Positions 1-9,912 of a stretch of 64,000 nucleotides of DNA are shown here, piece by piece (position 1 is the first letter of the stretch; every line of letters begins with the position of its first letter). The notes under the pieces were generated by a model. That model was not told the DNA's origin and searched no databases. It was given only the letters and a program-made list of their open reading frames with translations. Origin of the DNA: Citrobacter freundii (GTDB lineage: Bacteria; Pseudomonadota; Gammaproteobacteria; Enterobacterales; Enterobacteriaceae). A program made the translations under genes and the position numbers. The DNA is taken from assembly GCF_029717145.1 (NCBI RefSeq), contig NZ_CP099222.1, forward strand, positions 3,286,001-3,350,000. The letters run 5' to 3'.

Positions 1-38
1 GTGTTCTGTCCATCCTTCAGGTAATCGTTATCTTATAA

Positions 39-71
39 CCCGTAGGCCTGATAAGGCCGCAGACCTACGGG
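39..71. repeat. REP-like hairpin downstream of sucB
   Basis: Inverted repeat with arms CCCGTAGG and CCTACGGG around a GC-rich loop. It has the wording of an enterobacterial REP unit and lies just past the sucB stop, where it could stabilise the 3' end of the upstream message. Confidence 0.7.
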
Positions 72-91
72 GCAGGTGATACTCTTTATAG

Positions 92-1315
92 TTACACGTC
101 TAACAGCAGACGCGTTGGATCTTCCAGCAACTCTTTAATGGTCACCAGGAAGCCCACTGACTCACGACCATCGATCAAACGGTGGTCATAAGACAGCGCC
201 AGATACATCATCGGCAGGATTTCAACCTTGCCGTCTACCGCCATCGGCCTGTCTTTGATGGCATGCATACCCAGGATGGCGCTCTGCGGCGGGTTGATGA
301 TCGGCGTAGACATCAAGGAACCGAACACACCACCGTTAGTGATAGTGAAGTTCCCGCCCGTCAGATCCTCGACCGTCAACTTGCCGTCGCGACCTTTCAC
401 TGCCAGTTCTTTGATATTTTTCTCGATGTCAGCCATACCCAGCAGGTCAACATTGCGCAGAACCGGAGTCACCAGGCCGCGCGGCGTAGAGACCGCCATG
501 CTGACATCAAAGTAGTTGTGATACACCACGTCATCGCCATCGATAGAGGCGTTGACTTCCGGGAAGCGTTTCAGCGCTTCAACCACGGCTTTCACGTAGA
601 ACGACATAAAGCCCAGACGGATACCGTGACGTTTTTCAAACGCATCACCGTACTGCTTACGCAGATCCATGATTGGCTTCATGTTGACTTCGTTGAAGGT
701 CGTCAGCATCGCGGTGGAGTTTTTCGCTTCCAGCAGACGCTCGGCCACGCGCTTACGCAGACGGGTCATCGGAACACGTTTCTCACCACGCGCACCCAGT
801 GCAGGTTGAGCGGCAGGTGCGGCTGCCGGTGCTTTGGCTTCCGCTTTCGCTGCCGGAGCTTTAGCCAGATGTTTTTCAACATCTTCACGAGTGATGCGGC
901 CGCCGACGCCGGTACCATTAATGGCGCTGGCTTCGAGGTTATGCTCACCCAGCAGGCGACGAATCGCCGGGCTCAGGGCATCGTTATTCTGCTCGGAGAG
1001 CGAGGCCTGCTGGCGCTGCGCCGGAGTAGAATCTTTTTCTTCAGACTTGGCGCTGGTCTCTTTCCCGGCGCTGTTACCTTCACGCAGGCGACCGAGGATC
1101 TGGCGAGACGTGACGGTTGTCCCTTCATCTTCCAGAACCGCATCAAGAATACCGTCCGCTGATGCCGGTACTTCCAGTACCACTTTGTCAGTTTCGATTT
1201 CTACCAGCACTTCATCGCGCTTAACGCTATCGCCCGGTTTTTTATGCCAGGTCGCTACGGTTGCGTCAGCCACAGATTCAGGCAGGTCGGGAACAAGAAT
1301 ATCTACGCTACTCAT
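92..1315 (-). CDS. sucB: 2-oxoglutarate dehydrogenase E2, dihydrolipoyl succinyltransferase
   Basis: E2 core of the cytoplasmic 2-oxoglutarate dehydrogenase complex. It moves the succinyl group from E1 onto CoA through a swinging lipoyl arm. The 407 residues show, in order, a lipoyl domain (about 1-78, lipoylated Lys44 in ETDKVVLEV), an E3-binding domain near 115-150, an Ala/Pro linker ([17 protein letters not shown]), and the acyltransferase domain ending with the HxxxDG motif ([16 protein letters not shown]). The start lies 14 bp after the sucA stop, so the two are co-transcribed. Length and domain order are normal. Identification is by direct recognition. Confidence 0.98.
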   Translation of the reverse strand: MSSVDILVPDLPESVADATVATWHKKPGDSVKRDEVLVEIETDKVVLEVPASADGILDAVLEDEGTTVTSRQILGRLREGNSAGKETSAKSEEKDSTPAQRQQASLSEQNNDALSPAIRRLLGEHNLEASAINGTGVGGRITREDVEKHLAKAPAAKAEAKAPAAAPAAQPALGARGEKRVPMTRLRKRVAERLLEAKNSTAMLTTFNEVNMKPIMDLRKQYGDAFEKRHGIRLGFMSFYVKAVVEALKRFPEVNASIDGDDVVYHNYFDVSMAVSTPRGLVTPVLRNVDLLGMADIEKNIKELAVKGRDGKLTVEDLTGGNFTITNGGVFGSLMSTPIINPPQSAILGMHAIKDRPMAVDGKVEILPMMYLALSYDHRLIDGRESVGFLVTIKELLEDPTRLLLDV

Positions 1316-1329
1316 TATTTATCCTTTAT

Positions 1330-4131
1330 TTAATCGACGTTCAGCGCGTCATTTACCAGATCTTGTTGCTGCTTCTGGTGAACGGACATATATCCTACTG
1401 CCGGTGAGGCAGAGGCCGGGCGACCTGCGTAACGCAGAGCAGACCCAAATGGAATCACTTCACGGAAATGATGCTGGCTGCAGTACCATGCGCCCTGGTT
1501 GAGCGGCTCTTCCTGGCACCAGACAAAATCATGTACGTGAGCGTACTGTTTCAACACGTCCTGCATCGCTTTATGCGGGAACGGATAAAGCTGTTCGATG
1601 CGCACAATGGCAACATCTTTCTGACCATTCTTGCGGCGTTGCTCCAGCAGGTCGTAATAAACCTTACCAGAACACATTACAACGCGCTTCACGCCTTTCG
1701 GATCCAGTTCATCAATCTCGCCAATGGCTGGCAGGAACGCACCGTTAGCCAGTTCGTCCAGCGTGGACACCGCCAGCGGATGACGCAGCAATGACTTCGG
1801 TGACATCACCACCAGTGGACGGCGCATACCGCGCAGCGCCTGACGACGCAGCATGTGGTACACCTGAGCCGGGGTAGACGGGACGCAAACCTGCATGTTC
1901 TGCTCGGCGCAGAGTTGCAGATAACGTTCCAGACGCGCGGAGGAGTGCTCCGGACCCTGACCTTCATAGCCGTGCGGCAGCAGCATCACCAGACCACACA
2001 TGCGGCCCCATTTCTGCTCGCCAGAGGAGATGAACTGGTCGATAACCACCTGTGCGCCGTTGGCGAAGTCGCCAAACTGTGCTTCCCAGATGGTCAGCGT
2101 GCGCGGCTCAGCCGTGGCGTAGCCGTATTCAAATGCCAGCACCGCTTCTTCAGACAGAACGGAGTCCCATACGCGGAACGTGCCCTGACCGTTATGCACG
2201 TGCTGCAATGGGGTGTAGGTTGAACCGTTCGCCTGGTTGTGGATCACCGCGTGGCGGTGGAAGAAGGTCCCGCGACCGGAGTCTTCACCCGACAGACGAA
2301 CCGGAATGCCTTCGTCTACCAGCGTGGCGTAGGCCAGATTCTCAGCGCCACCCCAATCGAACAGCTTCTCGCCAGCGGCCATTGACTGACGGTCACCGTA
2401 AATCTTGGCGACGCGCGACTGCATTTCAACCGCTTCAGGTACGGTACTGATGCGTTTTGCCAGTTCCTGCAAACGCTTCATTTCAACCTTGCTCGGGTAG
2501 TTCTCATCCCAATCGTGGTTGAGGTACGGTGACCAGGTGAAGGAGTGCATGTTCATTGGACGCCACTCTTTCACCACGCATTCACCCGCATCTAACGCAT
2601 CACGATACAGGTTGACCATTTCGGTCGCGTCTTCCAGCGTAACAACTTTATCGGTTTCCAGTTTGTCAGCGTAGATTTTGCGCGGCGTCGGGTGTTTTTT
2701 GATTTTCTGATACATCAGCGGCTGGGTTGCGCTCGGCTCGTCGGCTTCGTTATGGCCGTGACGGCGGTAGCACACCAGATCAATGAACACATCGCGTTTA
2801 AAGGTATTACGGAAATCCAGCGCCAGACGCGTCACGAAAGCGACCGCTTCCGGGTCATCCGCATTGACGTGGAAAATCGGCGCCATCACCATCTTACCAA
2901 TGTCGGTGCAATACGGCGTGGAACGCGCATCCAGTGGGTTAGAGGTGGTGAATCCGACCTGGTTGTTGATAACGATACGAACGGTGCCGCCGACTTCGTA
3001 GCCGCGCGCTTTCGACATGTTCAGGGTTTCCTGAACCACGCCCTGCCCGGTTACCGCTGCGTCACCGTGAATGGTGATCGGCAGAACTTTATTGCTGCTC
3101 GGCTCATCCAGTCTGTCCAGACGCGCACGAACGGAACCGATAACCACCGGGCTGACGATTTCCAGGTGCGACGGGTTAAACGCCAGCGCCAGGTGAACCA
3201 GACCGCCTTCGGTTTCGATATCCGATGAGAAGCCCATGTGGTACTTCACGTCACCGGTACCGAGGTGCTCTTTATGTTTGCCCGCAAATTCGTCGAACAG
3301 TTCTTGTGGACGTTTACCCAGCACGTTCACCAGCACGTTCAAACGACCACGGTGCGCCATGCCCAGAACCACTTCACGCGTGCCGCTGTTGCCGGCATGG
3401 CGAATCATCTCTTTGAGCATCGGAATTAACGCATCACCACCTTCCAGCGAGAAGCGTTTAGCACCCGGGAACTTGGCCCCCAGGTAGCGCTCCAGACCTT
3501 CTGCTGCGGTCAGTTCACTGAGGAAACGTTTTTTCTCTTCGCCACTGAACGCCGCGCGACCGGATTCGATACGCTGTTGAAGCCAGCGTTTCTCTTCGGT
3601 GCTGGTGATGTGCATGTACTCGGCGCCAATCGGGCCGCAGTAAGTTTGCTTCAGTGCTTCCAGTAACTCGCCCAGCTTCATCGTATCTTTGCCACCGGCA
3701 AAAGAACCGACGTTAAAGCTTTCCTGAAGATCGGCTTCGGTCAGATCGTGGAAAGACGGATCCAGATCGGCCACGTTTTCTTGCTGCCACAGTCCCAGCG
3801 GATCGAGATTCGCATGCTGATGGCCGCGGAAACGGTATGCGTTGATGAGCTGCAGGACTTTAACCTGCTTCACATTGGCATCAGGGTCGGAAATAGAAGA
3901 AGAGTAACGTGGGGTAGCCAACGCCTGACGACGGAAATAATCACGCGTTTTTGAATGGAGTTGATCCGGTTTGACTCCGGTACCAGGTAACTGCTGGAAC
4001 GTCGAACGCCAGTTAGCATCTACCGAGTCAGGGTCGGTTAAGAAGTCTTCATAGAGCTGTTCTATCCAACTCTGGTTCGAACCAGAGAGGTAAGAAGAGT
4101 CCAACCAGGCTTTCAAAGCGCTGTTCTGCAT
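1330..4131 (-). CDS. sucA: 2-oxoglutarate dehydrogenase E1 component
   Basis: Thiamine-diphosphate-dependent E1 subunit that decarboxylates 2-oxoglutarate and succinylates the lipoyl group of SucB. At 933 residues it has the usual length. The N-terminal E2-binding tail (LDSSYLSGSNQSWIEQLYEDF) is present, followed by the dehydrogenase core with the GMAHRGRLNVL and GDAAVTGQGVVQETLNM stretches and the C-terminal transketolase-like half (LLPHGYEGQGPEHSSARLERYLQ). It is the first gene of the suc unit. The 385-bp gap to sdhB holds an ERIC, a perfect palindrome and a BIME, so suc may have its own promoter besides read-through from sdh. Confidence 0.98.
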   Translation of the reverse strand: MQNSALKAWLDSSYLSGSNQSWIEQLYEDFLTDPDSVDANWRSTFQQLPGTGVKPDQLHSKTRDYFRRQALATPRYSSSISDPDANVKQVKVLQLINAYRFRGHQHANLDPLGLWQQENVADLDPSFHDLTEADLQESFNVGSFAGGKDTMKLGELLEALKQTYCGPIGAEYMHITSTEEKRWLQQRIESGRAAFSGEEKKRFLSELTAAEGLERYLGAKFPGAKRFSLEGGDALIPMLKEMIRHAGNSGTREVVLGMAHRGRLNVLVNVLGKRPQELFDEFAGKHKEHLGTGDVKYHMGFSSDIETEGGLVHLALAFNPSHLEIVSPVVIGSVRARLDRLDEPSSNKVLPITIHGDAAVTGQGVVQETLNMSKARGYEVGGTVRIVINNQVGFTTSNPLDARSTPYCTDIGKMVMAPIFHVNADDPEAVAFVTRLALDFRNTFKRDVFIDLVCYRRHGHNEADEPSATQPLMYQKIKKHPTPRKIYADKLETDKVVTLEDATEMVNLYRDALDAGECVVKEWRPMNMHSFTWSPYLNHDWDENYPSKVEMKRLQELAKRISTVPEAVEMQSRVAKIYGDRQSMAAGEKLFDWGGAENLAYATLVDEGIPVRLSGEDSGRGTFFHRHAVIHNQANGSTYTPLQHVHNGQGTFRVWDSVLSEEAVLAFEYGYATAEPRTLTIWEAQFGDFANGAQVVIDQFISSGEQKWGRMCGLVMLLPHGYEGQGPEHSSARLERYLQLCAEQNMQVCVPSTPAQVYHMLRRQALRGMRRPLVVMSPKSLLRHPLAVSTLDELANGAFLPAIGEIDELDPKGVKRVVMCSGKVYYDLLEQRRKNGQKDVAIVRIEQLYPFPHKAMQDVLKQYAHVHDFVWCQEEPLNQGAWYCSQHHFREVIPFGSALRYAGRPASASPAVGYMSVHQKQQQDLVNDALNVD

Positions 4132-4164
4132 CGTGATCCCTTAAGCATCTTTTCTGCTTATTTA

Positions 4165-4290
4165 ATACTCTAAATAGTTCACGTTTCAGGAAGGCGGCAA
4201 GCTTGCGAATCCCAGGGAGCTTACAGCCAGTAAGTGACCGGGGTGAGCAAGTGCAGCCAACGCACATGCAACCTGAACTATGACGAGTAT
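4165..4290. repeat. ERIC element (full length, about 126 bp)
   Basis: The ends are inverted (ATACTC at the left, GAGTAT at the right). The core carries the diagnostic ERIC wording, GGGAGCTTAC followed by AGTAAGTGACCGGGGTGAGC and CCAACGCACATGCAAC. It lies between sdhB and sucA, so it is transcribed when sdh reads through into suc. Confidence 0.9.
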
Positions 4291-4307
4291 TTCGCCGTGG
4301 ATACTAC

Positions 4308-4327
4308 CACGCATACGCGTATGCGTG
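4308..4327. repeat. 20-bp perfect palindrome
   Basis: Both strands read CACGCATACGCGTATGCGTG with no unpaired centre. It sits between the ERIC element and the sdhB side of the gap. It could be an operator or a hairpin in the sdh-suc message. No factor is assigned. Confidence 0.6.
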
Positions 4328-4376
4328 CCGGGGTTCACTTGCGAGCTCTTTTTGTTTGGCTCGCGAAGGAACCTTT

Positions 4377-4406
4377 AAAAACTGTCAGAGATAAGAGGCA
4401 GTTTTT
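4377..4406 (-). terminator. terminator-like stem-loop downstream of sdhB
   Basis: Arms AAAAACTG and CAGTTTTT enclose a 14-nt loop, giving an A-tract and T-tract hairpin readable on both strands. On the minus strand it follows sdhB and could attenuate transcription into sucA. The stem is AT-rich and therefore weak. Confidence 0.4.
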
Positions 4407-4430
4407 AGAGGTTTCCTGCATTAACGATTT

Positions 4431-4508
4431 GCCTGATGGCGCTTCACTTATCAGGCCTACAGGTACAATCCCGTAGGCCTGATAAGACGTTTACGTCGCC
4501 ATCCGGCA
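4431..4508. repeat. BIME: two REP units in opposite orientation
   Basis: GCCTGATGGCGC...TATCAGGCCTAC is followed by GTAGGCCTGATAAGAC...CGCCATCCGGCAAC. These are two imperfect REP hairpins facing each other directly downstream of sdhB. Confidence 0.75.
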
Positions 4509-4516
4509 ACAACAAC

Positions 4517-5233
4517 TTATGCACTACGCTTCAGCAGCATCGACTTAATATGGCCGATAGCGCGCGTCGGGTTCAGCCCCTTAGGACATACACTGACGCA
4601 GTTCATGATGCTATGGCAGCGGAATACGCTGAAAGCGTCACTTAAACCTTCCAGGCGACTGTCGGTCTCGGTATCGCGACTGTCAATCAGGAAGCGATAC
4701 GCAGCCAGCAGACCCGCCGGGCCAACAAACTTGTCCGGATTCCACCAGAATGACGGGCAGGACGTTGAGCAGCATGCACATAAAATACATTCATACAGCC
4801 CATCGAGCTTCTCACGCTGCTCAGGCATTTGTAAATGCTCACGAGCCGGTGGATTTTTCCCATTATTCAACAAGTAAGGTTTAATCTTCTCATACTGTGC
4901 GTAGAATTGCCCCATGTCTACCACCAAATCGCGCACCACCGGTAAACCCGGCAACGGGCGGATGACAATTTTTTTGCCCGGCTGATTCAGCGCAGAAATG
5001 GGTGTGATACAGGCCAGACCATTTTTGCCGTTCATGTTCAGGCCGTCGGAGCCACAAACGCCTTCACGGCAAGAGCGACGGAACGACAGTGACGGGTCTT
5101 TTTCCTTCAGCTGCATCAACGCATCCAGCAGCATCATGTCGCGACCTTCTTCCGCTTCCAGGGTGTAATCCTGCATATGCGGAGCATCGTCTACGTCCGG
5201 GTTATAACGATAAACTGAAAACTCGAGTTTCAT
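4517..5233 (-). CDS. sdhB: succinate dehydrogenase iron-sulfur subunit
   Basis: Iron-sulfur subunit of complex II, on the cytoplasmic face of the inner membrane. It passes electrons from SdhA FAD to quinone. The 238 residues carry the [2Fe-2S] ligands (SCREGVCGSDG and a later cysteine in GLAC) and the C-terminal ferredoxin-type domain (CILCACCSTSCPSFWW; then CHSIMNCVSVCPKGLNP) for the [4Fe-4S] and [3Fe-4S] clusters. It is the last gene of sdhCDAB, 15 bp after sdhA. No irregularity seen. Confidence 0.98.
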   Translation of the reverse strand: MKLEFSVYRYNPDVDDAPHMQDYTLEAEEGRDMMLLDALMQLKEKDPSLSFRRSCREGVCGSDGLNMNGKNGLACITPISALNQPGKKIVIRPLPGLPVVRDLVVDMGQFYAQYEKIKPYLLNNGKNPPAREHLQMPEQREKLDGLYECILCACCSTSCPSFWWNPDKFVGPAGLLAAYRFLIDSRDTETDSRLEGLSDAFSVFRCHSIMNCVSVCPKGLNPTRAIGHIKSMLLKRSA

Positions 5234-5248
5234 TGTCCTGTCTCCGCA

Positions 5249-7015
5249 TTAATAAGTACGAATCTTCGGCGGGAATGCCGGGCGCAGTTTCGGTTCCATG
5301 TTGACCTGACGTCGTGTCATGGATTCCGATTCTGGCAGGTACAGGGAATGGCACAGCCAGTTTTCATCGTCACGTTCCGGGAAGTCGAAGCGGCTATGCG
5401 CGCCACGGCTTTCGGTACGGAAGTTTGCAGACACCGCCGTGGCGTAAGCAGTTTCCATCAGATTATCCAACTCCAGACACTCAACTCGCTGGGTGTTGAA
5501 CTCGCTGGAGGTATCATCCAGACGGGCATTTTTCAGGCGCTCGCGAATCACCTTCAGCTCTTCAAGACCCTTCGCCATCGCGTCACCTTCACGGAATACC
5601 GAGAAGTTATGCTGCATACATTCCTGCAGCGCTTTACGGATGACCACAGGATCTTCGCCGTCACGGTTGCCGTTCCAGCGGTTCAGTCGTTCCAGAGAAG
5701 CATCAATCTCGTCTTCTGTTGCATCGCGAAGGTCACCCTGCTCGGCGATAGATTCCTGCAGATGCAGACCCACCGCACGACCGAACACCACCAGATCCAG
5801 CAGCGAGTTGCCGCCCAGACGGTTGGCGCCGTGAACCGATACGCAGGCGATTTCGCCCACCGCAAACAGCCCAGGAATCACCACGTCTTCGCCCTGCTCG
5901 TTCACGGTCAGCGCCTGGCCGGTCACTTTGGTCGGCACGCCGCCCATCATGTAGTGGCAGGTTGGGATAACCGGGATAGGTTCTTTCACCGGGTCAACGT
6001 GAGCAAAGGTACGGGAGAGTTCAAGGATGCCCGGCAGACGGGACTCAAGAACCTCTTTACCCAGATGGTCGAGTTTCAGCTTGGCGTGTGGGCCCCATGG
6101 ACCGTCACAGCCACGACCTTCACGGATTTCGATCATGATAGAACGCGCCACCACGTCACGACCCGCCAGGTCTTTCGCATTCGGGGCATAACGCTCCATA
6201 AAGCGCTCACCGTGTTTGTTCAGCAGGTAACCGCCTTCACCACGGCAACCTTCAGTGACCAGAACCCCTGCCCCGGCGATACCGGTTGGGTGGAACTGCC
6301 ACATTTCCATATCCTGCACCGGTACACCGGCACGGATTGCCATGCCAACGCCGTCACCGGTATTGATATGCGCGTTGGTGGTAGACTGGTAAATACGGCC
6401 TGCGCCGCCGGTTGCCAGCACGGTGGCGCGGGCTTTGAAGTAAACCACTTCACCGGTTTCGATACACAGGGCGGTACAGCCGACCACTGCGCCATCGGCG
6501 TTTTTCACCAGATCCAGCGCGTACCACTCAGAGAAAATGGTGGTATGGTTTTTCAGGTTCTGCTGATACAGCGTGTGCAACAGCGCATGACCGGTACGGT
6601 CAGCTGCTGCTGCAGTACGTGCCGCCTGCTCGCCGCCGAAGTTTTTCGACTGGCCACCAAACGGACGTTGATAGATAGTGCCATCGTCAAGACGCGAGAA
6701 CGGCAGGCCCATATGGTCCAGTTCCAGAATCGCTTCCGGGCCGGTCTTACACATATATTCAATCGCGTCCTGATCACCAATGTAATCCGACCCTTTAACG
6801 GTGTCGTACATGTGCCATTCCCAGTTATCTTCATGGGTATTACCGAGCGCAACGGTGATGCCACCCTGCGCGGAAACGGTATGGGAACGGGTTGGGAACA
6901 CTTTGGAGAGCAGCGCACAGGTCTGGCCGCTCTGGGAAATTTGCAGCGCCGCGCGCATACCTGCGCCACCGGCACCAATCACAACAGCATCAAATTCTCT
7001 GACTGGCAGTTTCAT
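5249..7015 (-). CDS. sdhA: succinate dehydrogenase flavoprotein subunit
   Basis: Catalytic subunit of complex II that oxidises succinate to fumarate. The chosen start [19 protein letters not shown] gives 588 residues, the family length. A start 12 bp upstream is possible but unlikely, because the chosen ATG overlaps the sdhD stop as TAATG, a typical translational coupling. The dinucleotide-binding GAGGAG motif is at the N-terminus. The covalent FAD ligand is His45 in [10 protein letters not shown]. The active-site region [21 protein letters not shown] is intact. Confidence 0.98.
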   Translation of the reverse strand: MKLPVREFDAVVIGAGGAGMRAALQISQSGQTCALLSKVFPTRSHTVSAQGGITVALGNTHEDNWEWHMYDTVKGSDYIGDQDAIEYMCKTGPEAILELDHMGLPFSRLDDGTIYQRPFGGQSKNFGGEQAARTAAAADRTGHALLHTLYQQNLKNHTTIFSEWYALDLVKNADGAVVGCTALCIETGEVVYFKARATVLATGGAGRIYQSTTNAHINTGDGVGMAIRAGVPVQDMEMWQFHPTGIAGAGVLVTEGCRGEGGYLLNKHGERFMERYAPNAKDLAGRDVVARSIMIEIREGRGCDGPWGPHAKLKLDHLGKEVLESRLPGILELSRTFAHVDPVKEPIPVIPTCHYMMGGVPTKVTGQALTVNEQGEDVVIPGLFAVGEIACVSVHGANRLGGNSLLDLVVFGRAVGLHLQESIAEQGDLRDATEDEIDASLERLNRWNGNRDGEDPVVIRKALQECMQHNFSVFREGDAMAKGLEELKVIRERLKNARLDDTSSEFNTQRVECLELDNLMETAYATAVSANFRTESRGAHSRFDFPERDDENWLCHSLYLPESESMTRRQVNMEPKLRPAFPPKIRTY

Positions 7016-7362
7016 TACACACCCCACACCACAACGAATCCATAAATGACGTAAACCACCAGTGCAACGACAATCGCCAGTTGCAGAATCAGGCGCACGG
7101 CCAGTGGTTTAACGTAGTCGGTCAACACCTGCCACATGCCAATCCAGGCATGAATCAAGATAGAAAACAGTGCCAGCAGGGTGAAGACTTTGGTGAATGC
7201 CGATGAGAAGAAACCGGTCCAGATTTCCCAGGTCAGCGTGCCACTGGTGGCGAAGAAACCGACCATATAGATGATGTATAACGTCAGAACGATAGCGGTA
7301 GCACGGACCAGAATGAAGTCATGTACGCCGTTGCGTCCTAATGCGGAGGCGTTGCTTACCAT
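7015..7362 (-). CDS. sdhD: succinate dehydrogenase membrane anchor subunit
   Basis: Small membrane subunit that, with SdhC, anchors complex II, binds heme b and forms the ubiquinone site. The start [15 protein letters not shown] gives 115 residues as in E. coli. An upstream in-frame start would run 54 codons into sdhC and is rejected. Three hydrophobic segments are visible. The heme ligand His71 and quinone-site Tyr83 ([13 protein letters not shown]) are present. It overlaps the end of sdhC by 7 bp and sdhA by 1 bp, so translation is probably coupled. Confidence 0.97.
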   Translation of the reverse strand: MVSNASALGRNGVHDFILVRATAIVLTLYIIYMVGFFATSGTLTWEIWTGFFSSAFTKVFTLLALFSILIHAWIGMWQVLTDYVKPLAVRLILQLAIVVALVVYVIYGFVVVWGV

Positions 7363-7745
7363 ACGAGGACTCCTGCGAGAAGTGAAAGCACGACAATGAT
7401 AACAAAAGAAATTTTGGCAGAACGCGTCCCTGCTTCGAGGGTTTCTTCGATGTAGCCAAAATCCATCAACAGATGGCGAATGCCCATGACGGCGTGGTAG
7501 GCCAGCGCTATCAGAATTCCCCACAGAATTAACTCCACAAAGAAGTTATTCATAATGGAAGACGCTGCGAGGAAACCTTCAGGGGAGGAAAGGCTGGTAC
7601 CCAATAACCACAACAGTATCCCGACCGCCACGAAGGTGATCACTCCAGATACGCGATGGAGAATGGACGCTATCGCCGTGATTGGGAACCGAATCGTTTG
7701 CAGATCCAGATTGACAGGTCTTTGTTTTTTCACATTTCTTATCAT
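7356..7745 (-). CDS. sdhC: succinate dehydrogenase cytochrome b556 subunit
   Basis: First gene of sdhCDAB. It is the membrane subunit sharing heme b and the quinone pocket with SdhD. The start [21 protein letters not shown] gives 129 residues, the E. coli length; five extra upstream codons are unlikely. Three membrane segments and the heme ligand His84 ([11 protein letters not shown]) are visible, as is the conserved SILHRVSG quinone-site stretch. The promoter is recognisable 230-260 bp upstream, leaving a leader of about 225 nt. In E. coli this leader is a target of small RNAs; that is family knowledge, not seen here. Confidence 0.97.
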   Translation of the reverse strand: MIRNVKKQRPVNLDLQTIRFPITAIASILHRVSGVITFVAVGILLWLLGTSLSSPEGFLAASSIMNNFFVELILWGILIALAYHAVMGIRHLLMDFGYIEETLEAGTRSAKISFVIIVVLSLLAGVLVW

Positions 7746-7976
7746 GAATAACGCCCACATGCTGTTCTTATTATTCCCTTTAGACTTCGGGTACAGAAGA
7801 TGAAGACTCCTGTTGCCTGAAAGACGACGGGATTTCCTTCCTCCGGTCTGCGTGCGGGTCAGACAGCGTCCTTACTATAACTACGCGTCATATAAAACAC
7901 TGCTTCCAGTTGCTAAAACGACACGTTACAACGCTGGTTGGCTCGGGATTGCAGGGTATTCCGGAGACCTGGCGGC

Positions 7977-8005
7977 AGTATAGGACGTTCACAAAATCAT
8001 TACAA
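7977..8005 (-). promoter_or_regulatory. sdhC promoter
   Basis: On the minus strand, -35 TTGTAA and -10 TATACT are separated by 17 bp. Transcription would start about 225 nt before sdhC. Confidence 0.7.
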
Positions 8006-8042
8006 TTAACCTACATATAGTTTGTCGGGTTTTATCCCGAAC

Positions 8043-8058
8043 AGTGACATAGGTCACG
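8043..8058. promoter_or_regulatory. CRP-type site between sdhC and gltA
   Basis: AGTGA-N6-TCACG closely matches the TGTGA-N6-TCACA consensus. Its place between the two divergent promoters fits known carbon-catabolite control of both units in E. coli. Confidence 0.6.
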
Positions 8059-8115
8059 ATAACAACATTATTTTAATTTTTAATCATCTGATTTGACAAT
8101 CATTAAACAAACTTG

Positions 8116-8145
8116 TTACAAACGACACCAGAAAAAGCATATAAT
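8116..8145 (+). promoter_or_regulatory. gltA promoter
   Basis: A TTACAA -35 and a perfect TATAAT -10 are separated by 18 bp. The predicted start leaves a leader of about 300 nt before the gltA ATG, similar to the far upstream promoter known in E. coli. Confidence 0.65.
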
Positions 8146-8454
8146 GCGTAAAAGTTATGGGGTCACTCTTTCACCGATGAGTAAGTTATGTAACAGTGTG
8201 GAAAGGTTGACCAATGAATTCAGGACAGTTATTAGTGTAGACAGGTTTAATAATTCGGATTGCTAAGTTGTTGATTTGTTGCTAATTCACCATGAGTTAA
8301 CTGATTTACCTGCAAGCGCCCATTGCTCTGTACCCTGGTTTTCTCCTCTTCGCAGAGCGGCGAGCCGAATAACAAAGTGGTAACGGTTAATTGATGAGTT
8401 GAAACAGATCTCACCTGAGTAGTCTTAAGCAATAAGGCGCTAAGGAGACCGTAA

Positions 8455-9738
8455 ATGGCTGATACTAAAGCAAAACTCACTCTAAACGGTGATACTGCTA
8501 TTGAACTGGATGTGCTAAAAGGCACGCTCGGTCAGGACGTTATTGATATTCGTAGCCTTGGCTCAAAAGGCATGTTTACTTTTGACCCAGGTTTCACCTC
8601 TACCGCATCCTGCGAATCCAAAATTACGTTCATCGACGGTGACGAAGGTATTTTGCTGCATCGCGGCTTCCCGATTGACCAGTTGGCAACCGAATCTAAC
8701 TATCTGGAAGTGTGTTATATCCTGCTGTACGGTGAAAAACCGACGCAGGAAGAGTACGACGAGTTCAAAACCACGGTCACTCGCCATACCATGATCCACG
8801 AGCAGATCACCCGTCTGTTCCACGGTTTCCGCCGCGACTCCCACCCGATGGCCGTGATGTGCGGTGTCACCGGGGCGCTGGCTGCGTTCTATCACGATTC
8901 GCTGGACGTGAATAATCCGCGCCATCGTGAAATTGCCGCCTTCCGTCTGCTGTCCAAAATGCCGACCATGGCCGCAATGTGCTACAAATACTCCATCGGC
9001 CAGCCGTTTGTTTACCCGCGCAATGACCTGTCTTACGCCGGTAACTTCCTGAACATGATGTTCTCCACGCCGTGCGAAAAATATGAAGTGAATCCGATCC
9101 TGGAACGCGCAATGGACCGTATTCTGATCCTGCACGCCGACCACGAACAGAACGCCTCAACCTCTACCGTACGTACCGCGGGCTCTTCTGGCGCTAACCC
9201 GTTTGCCTGTATCGCTGCCGGTATTGCTTCCCTGTGGGGACCGGCACACGGCGGCGCAAACGAAGCTGCACTGAAGATGCTGGAAGAAATCAGCTCGGTT
9301 AAACACATTCCTGAATTTGTTCGCCGCGCGAAAGACAAAAATGACTCTTTCCGCCTGATGGGCTTTGGTCACCGTGTTTACAAAAACTATGACCCACGCG
9401 CCACCGTGATGCGTGAAACCTGCCATGAAGTGCTGAAAGAACTGGGCACTAAAGATGATCTGCTGGAAGTGGCGATGGAGCTTGAGCACATCGCGCTGAA
9501 CGACCCGTACTTCATCGAGAAGAAACTGTACCCGAACGTCGACTTCTACTCCGGTATCATTCTGAAAGCGATGGGCATTCCGTCTTCCATGTTCACCGTA
9601 ATCTTTGCCATGGCGCGTACCGTTGGCTGGATTGCTCACTGGAACGAAATGCACACCGACGGCATGAAAATCGCCCGTCCTCGTCAGCTGTACACCGGCT
9701 ACGACAAGCGTGATTTTAAGGCTGATATTAAGCGCTAA
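8455..9738 (+). CDS. gltA: type II citrate synthase
   Basis: Condenses acetyl-CoA and oxaloacetate to citrate, the entry step of the TCA cycle. The 427 residues match the NADH-sensitive hexameric type of enterobacteria. The N-terminal regulatory domain ([20 protein letters not shown]) is followed by the catalytic part with the conserved histidines ([15 protein letters not shown] and [14 protein letters not shown]) and the aspartate region ([11 protein letters not shown]). The start is preceded by a good AAGGAG ribosome site. The gene is divergent from sdh and followed by a BIME. Confidence 0.98.
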   Translation: MADTKAKLTLNGDTAIELDVLKGTLGQDVIDIRSLGSKGMFTFDPGFTSTASCESKITFIDGDEGILLHRGFPIDQLATESNYLEVCYILLYGEKPTQEEYDEFKTTVTRHTMIHEQITRLFHGFRRDSHPMAVMCGVTGALAAFYHDSLDVNNPRHREIAAFRLLSKMPTMAAMCYKYSIGQPFVYPRNDLSYAGNFLNMMFSTPCEKYEVNPILERAMDRILILHADHEQNASTSTVRTAGSSGANPFACIAAGIASLWGPAHGGANEAALKMLEEISSVKHIPEFVRRAKDKNDSFRLMGFGHRVYKNYDPRATVMRETCHEVLKELGTKDDLLEVAMELEHIALNDPYFIEKKLYPNVDFYSGIILKAMGIPSSMFTVIFAMARTVGWIAHWNEMHTDGMKIARPRQLYTGYDKRDFKADIKR

Positions 9739-9743
9739 TTCTC

Positions 9744-9822
9744 TGCCGGATGGCGCTATCGCTTATCCGGCCTACGTTTTTATTTCCGTAGGCCGGATAA
9801 TCCGCATCTTGCTATGCCCGGC
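9744..9822. repeat. BIME downstream of gltA
   Basis: TGCCGGATGGCGC...TTATCCGGCCTACG is followed by CCGTAGGCCGGATAA...TGCCCGGCA, two facing REP units. It probably protects the 3' end of the gltA message. Confidence 0.8.
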
Positions 9823-9912
9823 ACATTCTTTCTTTTTCTTGACTCCCGTTGTTTTCATCCAGCTTTCTCTATGATTTACTGAGTGTTACTTAATGATACT
9901 CAGGAGCATGGG

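Larger units (their letters stand above)
4132..4516. other. sdhB-sucA intergenic region, repeat-rich, no gene seen
   Basis: This 385-bp gap has no credible coding sequence. Read towards sucA it contains a BIME (4431-4508), a stem-loop with arms AAAAACTG/CAGTTTTT (4377-4406), a weaker stem with arms near 4339-4346 and 4361-4368, a 20-bp perfect palindrome (4308-4327) and a full ERIC element (4165-4290). In E. coli a suc promoter lies in the corresponding gap; I could not assign one here. Confidence 0.8.
7746..8454. other. sdhC-gltA divergent regulatory region
   Basis: This 709-bp gap contains no convincing gene. It has an sdhC promoter (7977-8005), a CRP-type site (8043-8058), a gltA promoter (8116-8145) and a gltA leader of roughly 300 nt. 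The AT-rich stretch 8000-8150 is where other regulators such as ArcA would be expected from E. coli, but I did not assign those sites. Confidence 0.8.

Noticed and set aside
182..1162. 326-codon open frame antisense to sucB
   Set aside because: sucB is unmistakable on the other strand; the antisense product has low-complexity Arg/Phe/Cys runs and no ribosome site.
5348..7045. 565-codon open frame antisense to sdhA
   Set aside because: The codon pattern is the complement of a well-conserved sdhA; the translation has no recognisable domain and is rich in His, Gln and Thr as such shadows are.
8247..8525. 92-codon minus-strand open frame across the gltA leader
   Set aside because: It overlaps the gltA start, has no ribosome site or recognisable sequence, and fits a leader region better.
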